Positions 1 through 6,663 are shown, counted from the first letter of the stretch. The stretch is 10,683 nucleotides of DNA from Limnoglobus sp043757025 (GCA_043757025.1 JAYVQG010000063.1:1-10683), one strand, 5' to 3'. The notes: generated from the letters alone by a model not told the origin. Program-made: numbers and translations.

Positions 1-278
1 AGTTAGAACTCGAGTTCGCGATCCTCGACGACTGGGTTCGCTTCTGGTATCGGGGCAAACTGCAATCGCTGCCCGCCGAACTGATGGACCAACTCGCAAT
101 CTCCGAACGTCGTCGGATGCAGGCCGAGCAACGCGCCGATGACGAACAGCGTCGTCGGGCGCAGGCGGAGCAACGCGCCGATGACGAACAGCGTCGTCGG
201 GAGTCAGTGGAAGTCGAGTTGGCGCAACTCAGGGCAGAGATCGAGCGATTGCGGAAACACTCGGCGAATGGCAAGTGA
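1..278 (+). CDS. C-terminal part of a probable Uma2/DUF820-type protein with coiled-coil tail (5' end outside window)
   Basis: The reading frame is open from base 3 to the TGA at 276-278, giving about 91 residues. The first part, LELEFAILDDWVRFWYRG, looks like the last beta strands of Uma2 (PD-(D/E)XK-like, DUF820) proteins, which are very common in planctomycetes and cyanobacteria and often end in a charged helical tail. The Uma2 assignment is inferred from this short piece, because the catalytic core lies outside the window. The rest is a Glu/Arg/Gln-rich coiled coil. It contains two almost identical 14-residue units (QAEQRADDEQRRRA and QAEQRADDEQRRRE, bases 120-203) and then ends in a heptad-like stretch, VELAQLRAEIERLRK. 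An internal ATG at 84 has no convincing ribosome binding site, and the frame is open upstream of it, so the gene very probably starts before the window. Its stop is 13 bp from the convergent stop of the SGNH gene at 292. Confidence 0.6.
   Translation, partial: LELEFAILDDWVRFWYRGKLQSLPAELMDQLAISERRRMQAEQRADDEQRRRAQAEQRADDEQRRRESVEVELAQLRAEIERLRKHSANGK
120..203 (+). repeat. Two 42-bp tandem repeats inside the coiled-coil tail
   Basis: Bases 120-161 and 162-203 are two head-to-tail 42-bp units that differ at only two positions. Because 42 is a multiple of three, each encodes a 14-residue helical unit and copy number can change without breaking the frame. Near-identity at the DNA level, including third codon positions, points to a recent duplication by slippage or unequal recombination. 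Confidence 0.9.
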
Positions 279-291
279 TTCGGGTGTCGTT

Positions 292-1359
292 TCACTCGGC
301 CCACTCGTTCAAAAACTCTTTACCGAAGCGTTCGCTGAAGGTGGTCGCGCCGGGCTTCATCAGATGGTGACCATCGGCGAAGGCGTCTTCGGGCAACCAG
401 TCGGACGCATCGAATACCGGTGTGCCATACTCGCGGGTGAGACTTTGCAGATACGCGGAGATCGTGTCGTTCGCGCTCGGTGTGTACCACGCGCGGAACG
501 CAGGGGACTCCGGCATTCGGTAGAACGCGAGCCGGATATTTTCGCGTTGGCATAGCTGAATCACATCGCGAATCGCACGATCCGGCAACGGCGAGATGTG
601 GTAGTGTTGCAAAATCCATTCGTACTGCTGCTGTGCGTGTGCCCGTCCGCGTTCTCGCGTTTCCGTCGGGATCGTCTCGAACGGGTATGGCAACCAGCCG
701 TTGCGGTCGAGCATTCGCCACTGGAAATCGACGCGATTCTGCCACGGAAGAAACCCCGGCATCAAATGACTGAGCAACAGAAACCGGTACGTGTGCCACG
801 GCAACATGCGGTAAGTCGCCCAACGGCGGTAGAGTGACGATGGGTTGTCAGCGTACATTTCCAGATGTCGAATATCGGCCAAACCGAGGCGGCTCGCCCC
901 GTCGTGCGTGAACTGTTCCAGGGTGCCATCTTGCATCAGCGATGTCGGCATGATCTCCATGAGTATCGCGTTCGGCTTCACGCCTGCGGCCAGCATTCGC
1001 TTCACGTTCAACAGCACTTGCACCGGACCGCTACCGGCCTGCGCGAGATTGTACATCGCCACCGAATCGCACATTACGCTGGGTCGGAAGCCCATTTGCG
1101 TACGCGAACTGCCCACGGCGACGATCAGTTTGCGTTCGCCGCGCGTCGAATCGAGTTCGCGAAGTGCCGCGATTCGCCAGCCGTATTCGGGGTCGCGCCA
1201 GTGCGTTTTGACCGTTTCCAAGGCCACGATCATTCCGACGTGCAGCAGCAAAACGCAGGCCAGCGCGGCGCCGACGGCGCGGCGTGCCCTTTGGGTTCGC
1301 GAGGGTGCGGTGGTTGCGATTCGCGACCGGAACCGGATCGGTAGCGACAACCGAATCAC
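292..1359 (-). CDS. Membrane-anchored SGNH/GDSL-like protein, fourth paralogue of the MBOAT operon
   Basis: This 355-residue protein resembles the SGNH-hydrolase-fold partners (AlgJ/AlgX-like, DUF1574-like) that accompany MBOAT acyltransferases in polysaccharide acylation. A basic N-terminus (residues 1-27) is followed by one membrane segment (about 30-47), so the rest should lie outside the cytoplasmic membrane. SGNH-like motifs are visible: GSSRTQMG at 83-90 (block I, Ser85 the likely nucleophile), YN followed by AGSGP (103-112), and DGHH at 329-332 (Asp329 and His332 as the D-x-x-H pair). MPESPAFRAWY at 282-292 and DWLP at 320-323 are shared with the three paralogues upstream. The start is the GTG at 1359-1357, which overlaps the TGA of the preceding gene (GTGA); a weak GCGAGG lies six bases upstream. 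An in-frame ATG further upstream at 1635 would place 92 implausible Arg-rich residues inside the neighbour. This is the last gene of the operon. Acyl transfer is inferred; esterase activity is an alternative. Confidence 0.85.
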   Translation of the reverse strand: MIRLSLPIRFRSRIATTAPSRTQRARRAVGAALACVLLLHVGMIVALETVKTHWRDPEYGWRIAALRELDSTRGERKLIVAVGSSRTQMGFRPSVMCDSVAMYNLAQAGSGPVQVLLNVKRMLAAGVKPNAILMEIMPTSLMQDGTLEQFTHDGASRLGLADIRHLEMYADNPSSLYRRWATYRMLPWHTYRFLLLSHLMPGFLPWQNRVDFQWRMLDRNGWLPYPFETIPTETRERGRAHAQQQYEWILQHYHISPLPDRAIRDVIQLCQRENIRLAFYRMPESPAFRAWYTPSANDTISAYLQSLTREYGTPVFDASDWLPEDAFADGHHLMKPGATTFSERFGKEFLNEWAE

Positions 1360-2486
1360 GGGCGGCCTCGCGTTAAATTCGGGTACGTGGCCGCGATGGC
1401 GGGGCCGAGCTTTTCGGAGAAAATCGTCGCGCCGTTTTGCGTCATGTGGAAGCCGTCGGCGATCTGCGGATCGGGCACCCAGTCGCGGGCATCGATCAAC
1501 GGCACGCCGTATTCCGCACGAATTTTCGCGAGGTACTCTTCGCCGATCCGCTTTGCCGACGGGGTGTACCAACTGCGGAATTCGGTCGATTCGGGCAGCC
1601 AGAGTAACGACACGGGAATGTCGCGCGATTGGCACGTTTCGATCAGTTCGCGCGTGGCCCGGTCGGCGATCGGGCTGATGCAGAAATCGCGGAACAGTGG
1701 CTCGTAGTAGCCCGTCGATAGCTTGAGCCGAAGCGTACGCTCGGCTTCCGGCGGGTCTTCGTCGTAGCCCGGTAGCCAGCCCCAGCCATCGAGTTTATGC
1801 CAGCCGCCATCGAGACGACGATCGTACGTCAACCAGCCCGGCACGATCTGACTGACGAGCCGCAGCCGATGCTCGTACCACGGTTTCCGGCGGATCTGCC
1901 GCATCGTCGCTTCGGTCGATTCGTGCGCCCCGAAATAGTCGCGAATGAACGGGATGTCTTGCTTCAGCAACCGGTGTTTGTCGATCCGCAATTCTTCGAG
2001 GTACGGGCCGTCTTCGCGCATGAACGCGGGCCAGTATTCCAGCACGACCGCGTCGGGCCGAACGCCATCGTGCAGCCAACGCCGTAGCGCCATGACTTGC
2101 ATCACCGGCCCACTTCCGACGATCGCGCCATTGAACAACATTGGCCGATCGGGGACGGCGTTCGGGATGCCCGGTCGTAGTCCCATTGCGGTACGCGAAC
2201 TGCCGAGGCACAGCACCATCGGTCGGTCGGGGTTCTCCGCCGCTCGCGCCTTCCAGTGCGAAAGCCGCCGCCCGTATTCGGGGTCGCGCAGTTGCGCGAA
2301 CAGCGAATCCATGCTGGAGGACAAGCCAAAATTCGACGCGAGCAGCACGAACGCGAACGCGAGTACCGTCGTGCGGGCCGACTTGCGGCGCGACTTTGTG
2401 TTGGTGCGAATCGGCACATCGACGACGACAATCGCGAGCGATTTGACGAGCCGTACGAGCAGGGGTGTCGCCGTCGTGGGATTCAT
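1356..2486 (-). CDS. Membrane-anchored SGNH/GDSL-like protein, third paralogue of the MBOAT operon
   Basis: This 376-residue protein is homologous along its length to the three other SGNH-like proteins of the operon. A basic N-terminal region (residues 1-38) precedes a membrane segment at about 39-55, and then the family signature RDPEYG (67-72). Block I is GSSRTAMG at 95-102 (Ser97 the probable nucleophile), FNG and VGSGP follow at 118-127, and block V is DGFH at 344-347 (Asp344, His347). LPESTEFRSWYTPS at 297-310 and RDWVPD at 334-339 match the paralogues closely. The ATG at 2486-2484 has a clear ribosome binding site, GAGGG, six bases upstream (2493-2497). The 3' end overlaps the next gene by four bases (GTGA), consistent with translational coupling. 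A hairpin element now separates this gene from the paralogue upstream. Extracytoplasmic O-acyl transfer or esterase activity is inferred, and the substrate is unknown. Confidence 0.87.
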   Translation of the reverse strand: MNPTTATPLLVRLVKSLAIVVVDVPIRTNTKSRRKSARTTVLAFAFVLLASNFGLSSSMDSLFAQLRDPEYGRRLSHWKARAAENPDRPMVLCLGSSRTAMGLRPGIPNAVPDRPMLFNGAIVGSGPVMQVMALRRWLHDGVRPDAVVLEYWPAFMREDGPYLEELRIDKHRLLKQDIPFIRDYFGAHESTEATMRQIRRKPWYEHRLRLVSQIVPGWLTYDRRLDGGWHKLDGWGWLPGYDEDPPEAERTLRLKLSTGYYEPLFRDFCISPIADRATRELIETCQSRDIPVSLLWLPESTEFRSWYTPSAKRIGEEYLAKIRAEYGVPLIDARDWVPDPQIADGFHMTQNGATIFSEKLGPAIAATYPNLTRGRP

Positions 2487-2501
2487 CGCGTGCCCTCGTT
2501 C
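2481..2501. repeat. 21-bp direct repeat, left copy, flanking the inserted hairpin element
   Basis: Bases 2481-2501 are identical to 2630-2650. This copy holds the ribosome binding site, the ATG and the first base of codon 2 of the gene at 2486-1356. The bases just outside differ on both sides, so the identity ends sharply. The copies look like a target-site duplication, or the joint of a tandem duplication. Confidence 0.9.
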
Positions 2502-2629
2502 CCAACGCCGTAAACCATTCGATTGATATTCATTTCCGTGTAGTCCGTGTTTTCCGTGGTGAATTCATTGCAGGAGAAATCATAACCACGGAATGCACGG
2601 ACATCACGGAAAAAGAAGTACATCAAATC
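2502..2629. mobile_element. 128-bp MITE-like or dispersed hairpin element inserted between two operon genes
   Basis: This segment lies between the 21-bp direct repeats and has no supported reading frame. It contains a long imperfect palindrome: the arm at 2533-2560 matches the reverse complement of 2585-2612 at 24 of 28 positions, around a 24-base loop. Each arm is built of three spaced CCGTG/CACGG modules (TTTCCGTG, GTCCGTG, TTCCGTGGT). Short CACGGA-rich palindromes of this type occur as dispersed intergenic repeats in several bacterial phyla, but I could not test copy number here. With no transposase, the element would be non-autonomous. In the operon mRNA it would form a strong hairpin between the second and third SGNH genes, which could affect read-through or processing. 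Confidence 0.7.
2533..2612. repeat. Imperfect inverted repeat (28-bp arms, 24-base loop)
   Basis: The left arm is 2533-2560 and the right arm 2585-2612. When one arm is reverse-complemented they differ at four positions, in two adjacent pairs between the CCGTG modules. The A/T-rich bases outside the arms pair only weakly. No T run follows on either strand, so it is not a typical intrinsic terminator. Confidence 0.88.
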
Positions 2630-2650
2630 ATTCATCGCGTGCCCTCGTTC
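2630..2650. repeat. 21-bp direct repeat, right copy, flanking the inserted hairpin element
   Basis: This copy is identical to 2481-2501. It encodes the last residues (NEGTR) and the TGA of the SGNH gene ending at 2632. Read on the minus strand it also still holds the sequence GAGGG-CACGCG-ATGA, a relic ribosome binding site and ATG overlapping the TGA. Confidence 0.9.
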
Positions 2651-3753
2651 GATTGCCACGTTCGTTGAAATTCCGCAGCAAACCAATCGGTAAAGATCGC
2701 GCCGCCGGCGGGCGTCGGGTGGTGGCCGTCGGCGAGTTCGCTATTGGGGATCGCATCGCGAGCATTCAGAATCGCGACGGAAAATTCACGGCGAAGCTCG
2801 TCGATAAACTCGGCAATTTGTTTCGCGCCGTCGGGGCCATACTGCCGCTGAAACGCGGGCGATTCGGGCGTGACGAGGAGCGCCGCACGTAGCCCGGCGG
2901 CCTTGCAAATCGCGAGCGAATCGCGAAGTGCCGCCGCGCCGGGACCACCGACGCGGTATCCCTTGAAAGCATCGCGATACTGCGCGAGCGTGCGTTGGAA
3001 CGCAATCGGTCGCTCGCGCAAAGGCAGTTCGATACCCGACACGAAGCCGAAGTCGTCGTGTTGCGCACCGAGTGTCAGGCCGAACGGGCACGGCAGCCAG
3101 ACGGTCGCGTAGCGGTTGAGTGCGGGCATCCGGTAGGCGTGCGTAGCCGTCAGGTACGCCTTCGCACCGAACGACGGCGGATACTCCGGCGTGAAGCCGT
3201 AACGTGCGAGTTGTTCGCACTCGCCGGGTCGCAACCGGTACCCGTGCAGCCAACGCCGTTCGAGCAAAAACTCTGCTTCGCCGGTGCCAATGAGCGCGGG
3301 GTGGAGTTCGAGTACGACGCAATCGGCCCGTATACCCGCATCAATTAATCGCTTCAGATACAGCGAATTCGTCAGCGGTCCGGCACCCGACGTCCCGAAG
3401 TTATACGCGATTGTGGGGTGGCCATACGCGGTGGAAAGCGTCTCCGACAATCGTTTCGCATCGAATGAAAGATGCAGCCTTGAACTGCCGATCGCGAGGA
3501 TTCGCAACGTCGTTTTGTCGTCGTTCCAGAACGCGGCGTGCTTCTGGAGTCGCTCGAATTTTTCGTGAAACAACGGATCGCGTAACGGCAGCCATTCGCG
3601 TTGCACGACCGTGGCGAATGCGAGTTGCACGACGAGGAACGCAAACACCGCACACGCAATCGCACGCCGTGCGCGAGACACTCGCGGCACCACCACGACT
3701 CGCGGCGTTCGCAACTGCCAAGGCGTTGTCAGTCGTTGCAGGATCGCGTTCAA
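2632..3753 (-). CDS. Membrane-anchored SGNH/GDSL-like protein, second paralogue of the MBOAT operon
   Basis: With a TTG start at 3753-3751 this protein has 373 residues. The TTG overlaps the TGA of the upstream gene (TTGA), the same four-base arrangement as the last junction of the operon. There is no in-frame ATG before the membrane segment, so a non-ATG start is required; three consecutive GTG codons about 18-21 residues downstream are alternatives. A basic leader is followed by a membrane segment at about 31-49 and RDP (58-60). Block I is GSSRLHLS at 89-96 (Ser91), YNFGTSGAGP lies at 117-126, and block V is DGHH at 342-345 (Asp342, His345). It is the most divergent of the four: TPESPAFQRQYG replaces the FR-x-WY form, ARDAIP replaces DWVP, and the middle section is unlike the others. 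It may therefore act on a different acceptor or step. The long in-frame extension to an ATG at 4374 is a shadow over the neighbouring gene. Confidence 0.82.
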   Translation of the reverse strand: MNAILQRLTTPWQLRTPRVVVVPRVSRARRAIACAVFAFLVVQLAFATVVQREWLPLRDPLFHEKFERLQKHAAFWNDDKTTLRILAIGSSRLHLSFDAKRLSETLSTAYGHPTIAYNFGTSGAGPLTNSLYLKRLIDAGIRADCVVLELHPALIGTGEAEFLLERRWLHGYRLRPGECEQLARYGFTPEYPPSFGAKAYLTATHAYRMPALNRYATVWLPCPFGLTLGAQHDDFGFVSGIELPLRERPIAFQRTLAQYRDAFKGYRVGGPGAAALRDSLAICKAAGLRAALLVTPESPAFQRQYGPDGAKQIAEFIDELRREFSVAILNARDAIPNSELADGHHPTPAGGAIFTDWFAAEFQRTWQSNEGTR

Positions 3754-4859
3754 CGCGCTACTCGTTTCGCGTGTCGGTTGTGCCACGGAATCAACACGTC
3801 GCGGGCCAATCGTTCGGAGAATCGCTCGGCACCCGGCCGCAACAAATGGTGCCCATCGGTGAATTGTTCGTCCGGTACCCAATCGCTCGCCAGTATGATT
3901 TCGCAGCCGAGGTCCGCGTAAAGCGCCGTCAGTCGACGATTCACTTCGTCCGAATACCACGAACGAAACTCGACGCTTTCGGGCATCTGCAACAGCTTCA
4001 CGGCGATGCCGCGTTCGTTGCAAACGCGCAGCAATTCGCGGAGTGCCGCCACCGCGTGGCCGTTCGGTTGCAGGTCGTGCAACACCGCGAAATACTCGTT
4101 CTTCGCGTGGATCGCCCCGATGGCACGTTCTTCGGGCGTGCTGAAATCGCGGAGCGGCGTGCCCCACCCGCAACGGTCGGTGCCTCGGCTCCAGTCGAAG
4201 CGACATTGCCACGGAATCCAGCTTTGTACGACGCGGCCGAGTAGCTGAAATCGCAGCGCGTACCACGGGTTGAACGTCGCCCCACGCCAGCGCGTCGTCA
4301 CTTCGGCCTCGTCGAATCCGTACTTCACCACGAGCGGAATTTCCCGGTGCGTCAGCCGTTCGCCGAACACCCAATAGCGTTCGAGCGGCCCCGCGTTCGC
4401 GTTCGCCAACATGCTCGGCAGGATCTCGAGTATCAGCAGATCGGGCGTCGCGCCGTCCTCGATCAGACGCTTCAAATAGATCAGGTGCGTGATCGGCCCC
4501 GATGCGGGAATGCCGTAGTTGAACGCCGCAATCGGGCGGCCCGTTTCGCGCAGCACGGTGTCTTCGATCTGAATGCCGTGGAAGCCGAAACCGGTGCGCG
4601 AGGTGCCGAGCATGACGACGAGCGGAGCCGTGCCGAGCTTCGGCTGCAACTTCACGAGCTTGTCGCCGTAGAACGGATCGCGAATCCGCGGATAAACTTC
4701 CGAAGTTATGCCGAGGCCGAGGCTGAGCAGTAGGAAACAGGCGAAGCCCGCAATCACCGCCCGCTTCGCCGTGCGCCGCCGCGATGCGACTGACACCGCC
4801 TTGGCAGTAGTCGCATTTTGCCGACGAACGAAGGCGAACGGTCGCGAGAACAAACGCAT
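3750..4859 (-). CDS. Membrane-anchored SGNH/GDSL-like protein, first paralogue of the MBOAT operon
   Basis: This 369-residue protein starts at the ATG at 4859-4857, which has a good ribosome binding site (GGAG, 4865-4868, five-base spacer). It begins 11 bp after the MBOAT stop codon. Basic residues 1-33 precede a membrane segment at about 34-52, then IRDPFYGDKL (59-68). Block I is GTSRTGFG at 85-92, with Ser87 the likely nucleophile and Thr in place of the first Ser seen in the paralogues. FNYGIPASGP is at 113-122 and block V is DGHH at 335-338 (Asp335, His338). MPESVEFRSWY (292-302) and SDWVPD (325-330) are shared with the third and fourth paralogues. Its position directly behind the MBOAT makes it the best candidate for the partner that receives the acyl group and passes it to the polymer, by analogy with AlgI/AlgJ or PatA/PatB pairs. 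That role is inference. A longer frame reaching 5375 would run through the MBOAT gene and is rejected. Confidence 0.87.
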   Translation of the reverse strand: MRLFSRPFAFVRRQNATTAKAVSVASRRRTAKRAVIAGFACFLLLSLGLGITSEVYPRIRDPFYGDKLVKLQPKLGTAPLVVMLGTSRTGFGFHGIQIEDTVLRETGRPIAAFNYGIPASGPITHLIYLKRLIEDGATPDLLILEILPSMLANANAGPLERYWVFGERLTHREIPLVVKYGFDEAEVTTRWRGATFNPWYALRFQLLGRVVQSWIPWQCRFDWSRGTDRCGWGTPLRDFSTPEERAIGAIHAKNEYFAVLHDLQPNGHAVAALRELLRVCNERGIAVKLLQMPESVEFRSWYSDEVNRRLTALYADLGCEIILASDWVPDEQFTDGHHLLRPGAERFSERLARDVLIPWHNRHAKRVAR

Positions 4860-4864
4860 CGCGA

Positions 4865-4868
4865 CTCC
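4865..4868 (-). promoter_or_regulatory. Ribosome binding site of the first SGNH gene
   Basis: GGAG on the minus strand lies five bases before the ATG at 4859, in the 11-bp gap after the MBOAT stop. It decides the start of this gene against a much longer open frame upstream. Confidence 0.7.
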
Positions 4869-4870
4869 GA

Positions 4871-6457
4871 TTAAAACGTAAAGTAGATGAACGACTTGCC
4901 GGAGTCGGGTGCCAGAACCATCGCGGTAATCAGGCAGACGGCATACCCCGCGCCCAGCACCGATGCGGGCGCACGCTCCCAGATTTTCTGCCAATATCCG
5001 CGCGCCACCAGCAGATGGCACATCAGCACGAACACCACCGTGTACCACAAACTGCGGTTGTGCAGCGGCAGCGTCATCCCTTCGTGAAGGCCGAACATCC
5101 GTTCGAGCATCACGATCGCTTTGCCCCATTCGGGACGGAAGAACACCCAGCACAACGAGACGCAAATGTACGTAACGAAGACGCGCGAAGCGGTGCCAAC
5201 CCACGTGTTCAGGTACGCCTCGACGACCGGCTTCGTCTCGCACCACGCGCGGAACTGGCGATGCGCAATTAACATCGTGCCATGGAGTAAACCCCAGACG
5301 ATGTAGGTCCAGTTCGCCCCGTGCCAGAGACCGCCGAGCACCATCGTGATGAGCAAGTTGCGGTTCGTCGCCCACCCGCTACCGCGGCTACCGCCGAGGG
5401 GGATGAACACGTAATCGCGGAGCCACGTCGAGAGACTGATGTGCCAACGACGCCAGAACTCGGAGACGTTCGCGGACAAGTACGGCATGTTGAAGTTCCG
5501 CGCGAGCTTGTACCCGAACATGTGCGCAGTACCGATCGCCATGTCCGAATAGCCGGAGAAATCGCAATAAATGCGGAGCGCGTACGCCATGAGCGCGAGC
5601 CAGAGTGCGCCGGTGCTGTACAGTTCCGGGTTCAGAAACGGCCCCGGTTGCCCCGCCGTGCCATCGGTGAATACGGCCATACGGTCGGCGATGGCGAGCT
5701 TCTTGAACGCGCCGAGCAGGAACAGTTGCAGCCCGATTTGCACGCGCAGCCAGTTCCAGCGTTTGCGGCGGTGCGCCTGTCTCAGGAAGTCGCCCGCCCG
5801 CACGATCGGCCCTGCCACGAGGTGCGGAAAGAACAGGATAAACAGCAGGAAATGCGGCAAACTGCGCTCGGCACGGATCTTCCGCTTATACACATCGATG
5901 GCGTAACTGATCGCCTCGAAGGTGTAAAACGAGATGCCGAACGGCACGAGAATATCCATCGGGTTCAGCTTCGAATAATTGGCATCGAGGCCGAAGCGAC
6001 CGAGCGATTCGTGCAGTTCGTTCAGGAAGAACCCGCGATACTTGAAGTAGCAGAGCACGCCGAGGTTCATGCAGACACTGGCCCAGACGATCGCTTTTCG
6101 CAGCCGTGGCCGTTGGCTCGAATCCATCCAGCGCGCGAACAGGAAGTCGGCGAGCGTCGTGACCGTAACGAGTAGCGCGAGGCTCGCATTCCAGGCCGCG
6201 TAAAAGTGGAAACTGGCGATGACGAGTAGCCAGACTCGCGACGTGTTGAACCGCCGTGGCGTAAGCCAATACGCGATCGCCACGACGAGAAAGAACAGCA
6301 AGAATCCTTGCGTGTGGAAAAACGGCTCGGGGAGTTGCTCGTGCAGCCAACGGAAGTACGGCCATTCGCTGGCCCAGCGGGCCGTCTCGATCCGGTCCGG
6401 CGACCGGCGGAGTTCCTCGACCGTCTGGCCGATGGTAACCGTATTTGTGAACAGCAT
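4871..6457 (-). CDS. MBOAT-family O-acyltransferase, AlgI-like
   Basis: This 528-residue multi-membrane-span protein belongs to the membrane-bound O-acyltransferase family, closest in motif to AlgI/PatA/DltB-type proteins that pass acyl groups across the cytoplasmic membrane for polysaccharide or wall modification. Diagnostic stretches are VPFGISFYTFEAISYAIDVY (171-190), FFPHLVAGPIVR (209-220), DFSGYSDMAIG (299-309), EFWRRWHISLSTWLRDYVF (333-351), IPLGGSRGS (352-360) and GGLWHGANWTYIVWG (375-389). His379 corresponds to the invariant MBOAT histidine, and His339 lies in the second conserved patch. A cytoplasmic-looking leader of about 50 residues precedes the first membrane segment (about 51-66), longer than the short N-terminus usual in the family. 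The ATG has only a weak GGGGA upstream, but its start region is conserved in a second copy at 9933. It is the first gene of a five-gene operon. The family assignment is very secure; the substrate is not visible. Confidence 0.95.
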   Translation of the reverse strand: MLFTNTVTIGQTVEELRRSPDRIETARWASEWPYFRWLHEQLPEPFFHTQGFLLFFLVVAIAYWLTPRRFNTSRVWLLVIASFHFYAAWNASLALLVTVTTLADFLFARWMDSSQRPRLRKAIVWASVCMNLGVLCYFKYRGFFLNELHESLGRFGLDANYSKLNPMDILVPFGISFYTFEAISYAIDVYKRKIRAERSLPHFLLFILFFPHLVAGPIVRAGDFLRQAHRRKRWNWLRVQIGLQLFLLGAFKKLAIADRMAVFTDGTAGQPGPFLNPELYSTGALWLALMAYALRIYCDFSGYSDMAIGTAHMFGYKLARNFNMPYLSANVSEFWRRWHISLSTWLRDYVFIPLGGSRGSGWATNRNLLITMVLGGLWHGANWTYIVWGLLHGTMLIAHRQFRAWCETKPVVEAYLNTWVGTASRVFVTYICVSLCWVFFRPEWGKAIVMLERMFGLHEGMTLPLHNRSLWYTVVFVLMCHLLVARGYWQKIWERAPASVLGAGYAVCLITAMVLAPDSGKSFIYFTF

Positions 6458-6543
6458 CGCGACATCCCCGCTAACGGCGCAAAAGTCGCACCGAACGGCA
6501 GATGTTAACGGATTCGCAAAACGCCAGTCAACCCCGAGCGGAA
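6437..6543. repeat. 107-bp direct repeat, functional copy: MBOAT promoter, 5' leader and first codons
   Basis: This segment recurs in the same orientation at 9933-10039. The copies differ by three substitutions and two single-base indels. The first 34 bases (6437-6470), covering the first seven MBOAT codons, the ATG and the ribosome binding region, are identical, as are the promoter-proximal 36 bases. The differences lie mostly in the untranslated leader. Both edges of the match are abrupt. Confidence 0.93.
6502..6531 (-). promoter_or_regulatory. Candidate sigma-70 promoter of the MBOAT/SGNH operon
   Basis: On the minus strand, TTGACT (6531-6526, five of six consensus bases) is followed after 18 bases by TAACAT (6507-6502, four of six). 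The -10 hexamer ends 44 bases before the MBOAT ATG, implying a leader of roughly 35-40 nt. The same elements occur in the second copy at 9998-10027, with TAGCAT as -10. The prediction rests on motif match and conservation between copies. Confidence 0.55.
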
Positions 6544-6652
6544 GCGGCGAGTGCGGAACACGGTTGTAAATTTTACCGATTCCATTTGCCTAATCGTTAG
6601 AGTCGGCATACCTTGCTCTCACGCGCACGATCGTTCGCGTACTACACAACTC

Positions 6653-6656
6653 GGAG
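6653..6656 (+). promoter_or_regulatory. Ribosome binding site of the proline-rich repeat protein
   Basis: GGAG lies seven bases before the ATG at 6664. It fixes the start there rather than at the in-frame TTG at 6613, and it places the G13 tract 29 bases inside the coding region. Confidence 0.7.
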
Positions 6657-6663
6657 ACTTCGC

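Larger units (their letters stand above)
6458..6663. other. 206-bp divergent intergenic region
   Basis: This region separates the ATG of the MBOAT operon (minus) from the ATG of the proline-rich repeat protein (plus). It holds the operon promoter on the minus strand and, near 6653, the ribosome binding site of the plus gene. Bases 6560-6600 are locally AT-rich and may contain the plus-strand promoter, but I see no convincing -35/-10 pair there. A plus-strand TTG at 6613 that would extend the downstream protein has no ribosome binding site. Confidence 0.7.

Noticed and set aside
120..203. Tandem repeat considered as a CRISPR-like array
   Set aside because: There are only two adjacent units with no spacers, and they encode a regular coiled coil.
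292..1635. A 447-codon minus-strand frame for the fourth SGNH gene
   Set aside because: The extra 92 residues overlap the third SGNH gene and show no homology to the paralogues. The GTG overlapping the preceding stop is a better start.
845..1678. Long plus-strand frames (up to 277 codons) opposite the SGNH genes, here and at 3411-4244 and 5321-6175
   Set aside because: These are antisense shadows of GC-rich coding DNA; the minus-strand frames carry conserved motifs shared among paralogues.
2502..2629. Insert considered as an intrinsic terminator or a riboswitch
   Set aside because: There is no T run after the stem, no recognisable riboswitch core, and the direct repeats at its edges fit an insertion better.
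2632..4374. A 580-codon minus-strand frame for the second SGNH gene
   Set aside because: The first 207 codons overlap the first SGNH gene and have non-protein-like composition. The TTGA overlap at 3753-3750 fits the operon pattern.
3750..5375. A 541-codon minus-strand frame extending the first SGNH gene upstream into the MBOAT region
   Set aside because: The upstream part overlaps a very well conserved MBOAT gene and is Arg/His-rich shadow sequence. The ATG at 4859 has a good ribosome binding site and sits right after the MBOAT stop.
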